64,000 nucleotides of DNA from Lactobacillus kimbladii (GTDB lineage Bacteria; Bacillota; Bacilli; Lactobacillales; Lactobacillaceae): positions 572,240 to 636,239 of the forward strand of contig NZ_KQ034007.1 in NCBI RefSeq assembly GCF_000970755.1, written 5' to 3'. Every line of letters starts with the position of its first letter. Positions within the stretch are counted from its first letter, which is position 1. The position numbers were made by a program, and so were the translations under genes. Positions 62,975-64,000 of this stretch are shown here, piece by piece. The notes beneath the pieces are model-generated. The model did no database searches, was not told the DNA's origin, and was given only the letters and a program-made list of their open reading frames with translations.

Positions 62975-64000
62975 ATGGTAAACATTTTAAAGAAACTATA
63001 CAATAACGATAAAAGAGAACTGAAAAAGTTTGAAAAAATTGCCAGTAAAGTTGAAAGTCATGCAGAAGAGTATGGCCAACTTTCTGATGAAGAATTGCAG
63101 GCAAAAACGCCTGAATTTCGTGACCGGATAAAAAATGGTGAGAGCTTAGACTCACTTTTACCTGAAGCCTTTGCGGTTGCTCGCGAAGGAGCTAAAAGAG
63201 TTTTAGGCCTTTATCCATTTCATGTGCAGGTTCTGGGTGGAATTGCGCTGCATTATGGTAACATCGCTGAAATGATGACAGGTGAAGGTAAGACTTTGAC
63301 TGCAACCATGCCGGTATATTTGAACGCATTAACTGGAAAAGGTGTTCATGTTGTTACTGTCAACGAATACTTGTCCAGTCGTGACGCTGAAGAAATGGGC
63401 CAGTTGTATAAATGGCTTGGTTTAACTGTTGGTCTTAATCTGAACGCAATGTCTCCAGATGAAAAACGAGAAGCATATAGCTGTGACGTTACTTATTCCA
63501 CTAACGGTGAACTTGGCTTTGACTATTTGCGTGATAACATGGTTGTTTACAAAGAACAAATGGTTCAGCGTGAACTTAACTATGCCATTATCGATGAGGT
63601 TGACTCAATTTTAATCGATGAAGCTAGAACACCATTAATTATTTCCGGTGAAGCTGAACAAGCTAACGGTGACTATATTCGTGCTGACCGCTTTGTCAAA
63701 ACTCTTCAAGAAGATAAGAGTGACGATGATGCAGACGATGACAAGGATTATGGTGATTACAAGATTGATTGGCCTACCAAGACTATTTCTTTAACTAGAA
63801 CTGGTATTCAGAAAGCTTGTGATCATTTTGGACTTAAAAATTTATACGACGTTGAGAATCAAAAACTGGTGCACCATATTGACCAAGCTTTAAGAGCAAA
63901 TTACATTATGCTTAAAGATATTGACTATGTTGTCCAAGACGGTGAAGTCTTAATTGTTGACTCGTTTACTGGTCGTGTGATGCAGGGTCGGCGCTATTCT
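62975..64000 (+). CDS. secA: preprotein translocase ATPase SecA (partial)
   Basis: The first 342 codons of secA; the gene runs past the right edge. ATG at 62975 after AAGGA. SecA drives protein export through SecYEG. Walker [12 protein letters not shown] is at about residue 100, FDYLRDNM and the [19 protein letters not shown] region at about 190-225. A very acidic insert (about residues 245-262, with [13 protein letters not shown]) lies inside the nucleotide-binding domain region; many Lactobacillus SecA proteins have some variation there. It follows hpf as in other lactobacilli. Confidence 0.97.
   Translation, partial: MVNILKKLYNNDKRELKKFEKIASKVESHAEEYGQLSDEELQAKTPEFRDRIKNGESLDSLLPEAFAVAREGAKRVLGLYPFHVQVLGGIALHYGNIAEMMTGEGKTLTATMPVYLNALTGKGVHVVTVNEYLSSRDAEEMGQLYKWLGLTVGLNLNAMSPDEKREAYSCDVTYSTNGELGFDYLRDNMVVYKEQMVQRELNYAIIDEVDSILIDEARTPLIISGEAEQANGDYIRADRFVKTLQEDKSDDDADDDKDYGDYKIDWPTKTISLTRTGIQKACDHFGLKNLYDVENQKLVHHIDQALRANYIMLKDIDYVVQDGEVLIVDSFTGRVMQGRRYS

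Noticed and set aside
62943-63155. 70-codon minus-strand frame over the start of secA
   Set aside because: It is the complement of secA codons and has no start signal.
1-64000. CRISPR array, rRNA operon, intact transposase
   Set aside because: No regular repeat-spacer pattern, rRNA sequence or complete transposase gene was seen on either strand.

Overview
The window is low-GC Gram-positive chromosome, most like Lactobacillus sensu stricto (delbrueckii/acidophilus group). Evidence: A+T-rich codon use, AGGAGG-type ribosome binding sites with frequent TTG and GTG starts, a mevalonate pathway, the spx-mecA-coiA neighbourhood, a RelQ/NAD kinase/RluD block, ClpE behind a CIRCE element, small lactobacillus families (DUF1149, DUF1827) and the comFA-comFC-hpf-secA order. 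Species cannot be fixed by reading. Almost all of it is ordered housekeeping sequence; one stretch is accessory.

Region by region. 1-1718: end of a DEAD-box helicase gene and a PTS EIIC gene. 1772-7220: a decayed, very A+T-rich island at a tRNA-Arg(CCT). It holds a frameshifted tyrosine integrase whose catalytic Tyr codon now reads Cys, an isolated convergent pair of unrecognised genes (3214-4678), 1.4 kb of rubble, a small protein with an internal duplication, a DUF2188 protein and a small membrane protein. 7315-12320: UDP-GlcNAc 2-epimerase, GtrA-like protein, flavodoxin, methionine aminopeptidase, YihY and GalU. 12478-16000: thiolase, HMG-CoA reductase and HMG-CoA synthase, the upper mevalonate pathway. 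16028-26397: RNA modification (RlmD), RecX, CorC-like protein, RF3, ClpE and small conserved proteins. 26511-28510: ptsHI. 28712-34826: Spx, MecA, CoiA, then the SpxH/YjbH - CYTH - RelQ - NAD kinase - RluD block, mirroring the Bacillus yjb region. 34893-41543: lactonase-family protein, a Na,K-ATPase-like P-type ATPase, an orphan sorbitol-type EIIA, AI-2E-family permease, TrmL, DUF1149. 41563-46682: FtsK, YmfI-like reductase, RodZ with a long Asn/Ser/Gln/His tail, PgsA. 46843-50261: a four-gene OpuC-type osmoprotectant transporter. 50409-53286: recA and rny. 53444-58074: an AraC-type regulator and two flavin reductases carrying an FMN-binding domain at opposite ends. 58241-64000: TagO/WecA-type transferase, YigZ, comFA-comFC, hpf and the start of secA.

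How the genes work together. Proteostasis and stress: ClpE, MecA, Spx, YjbH, RelQ, HPF. Envelope: MnaA and TagO for a teichoic-acid linkage unit, GalU for UDP-glucose, PgsA for phosphatidylglycerol, RodZ and FtsK for shape and division, mevalonate genes for undecaprenyl phosphate. DNA uptake and repair: CoiA, ComFA/ComFC, RecA, RecX. The parts most worth following up are the swapped-domain flavin reductase operon, the unrecognised convergent pair in the island and the type IIC-like P-type ATPase. No CRISPR array, rRNA operon or intact insertion sequence was seen.
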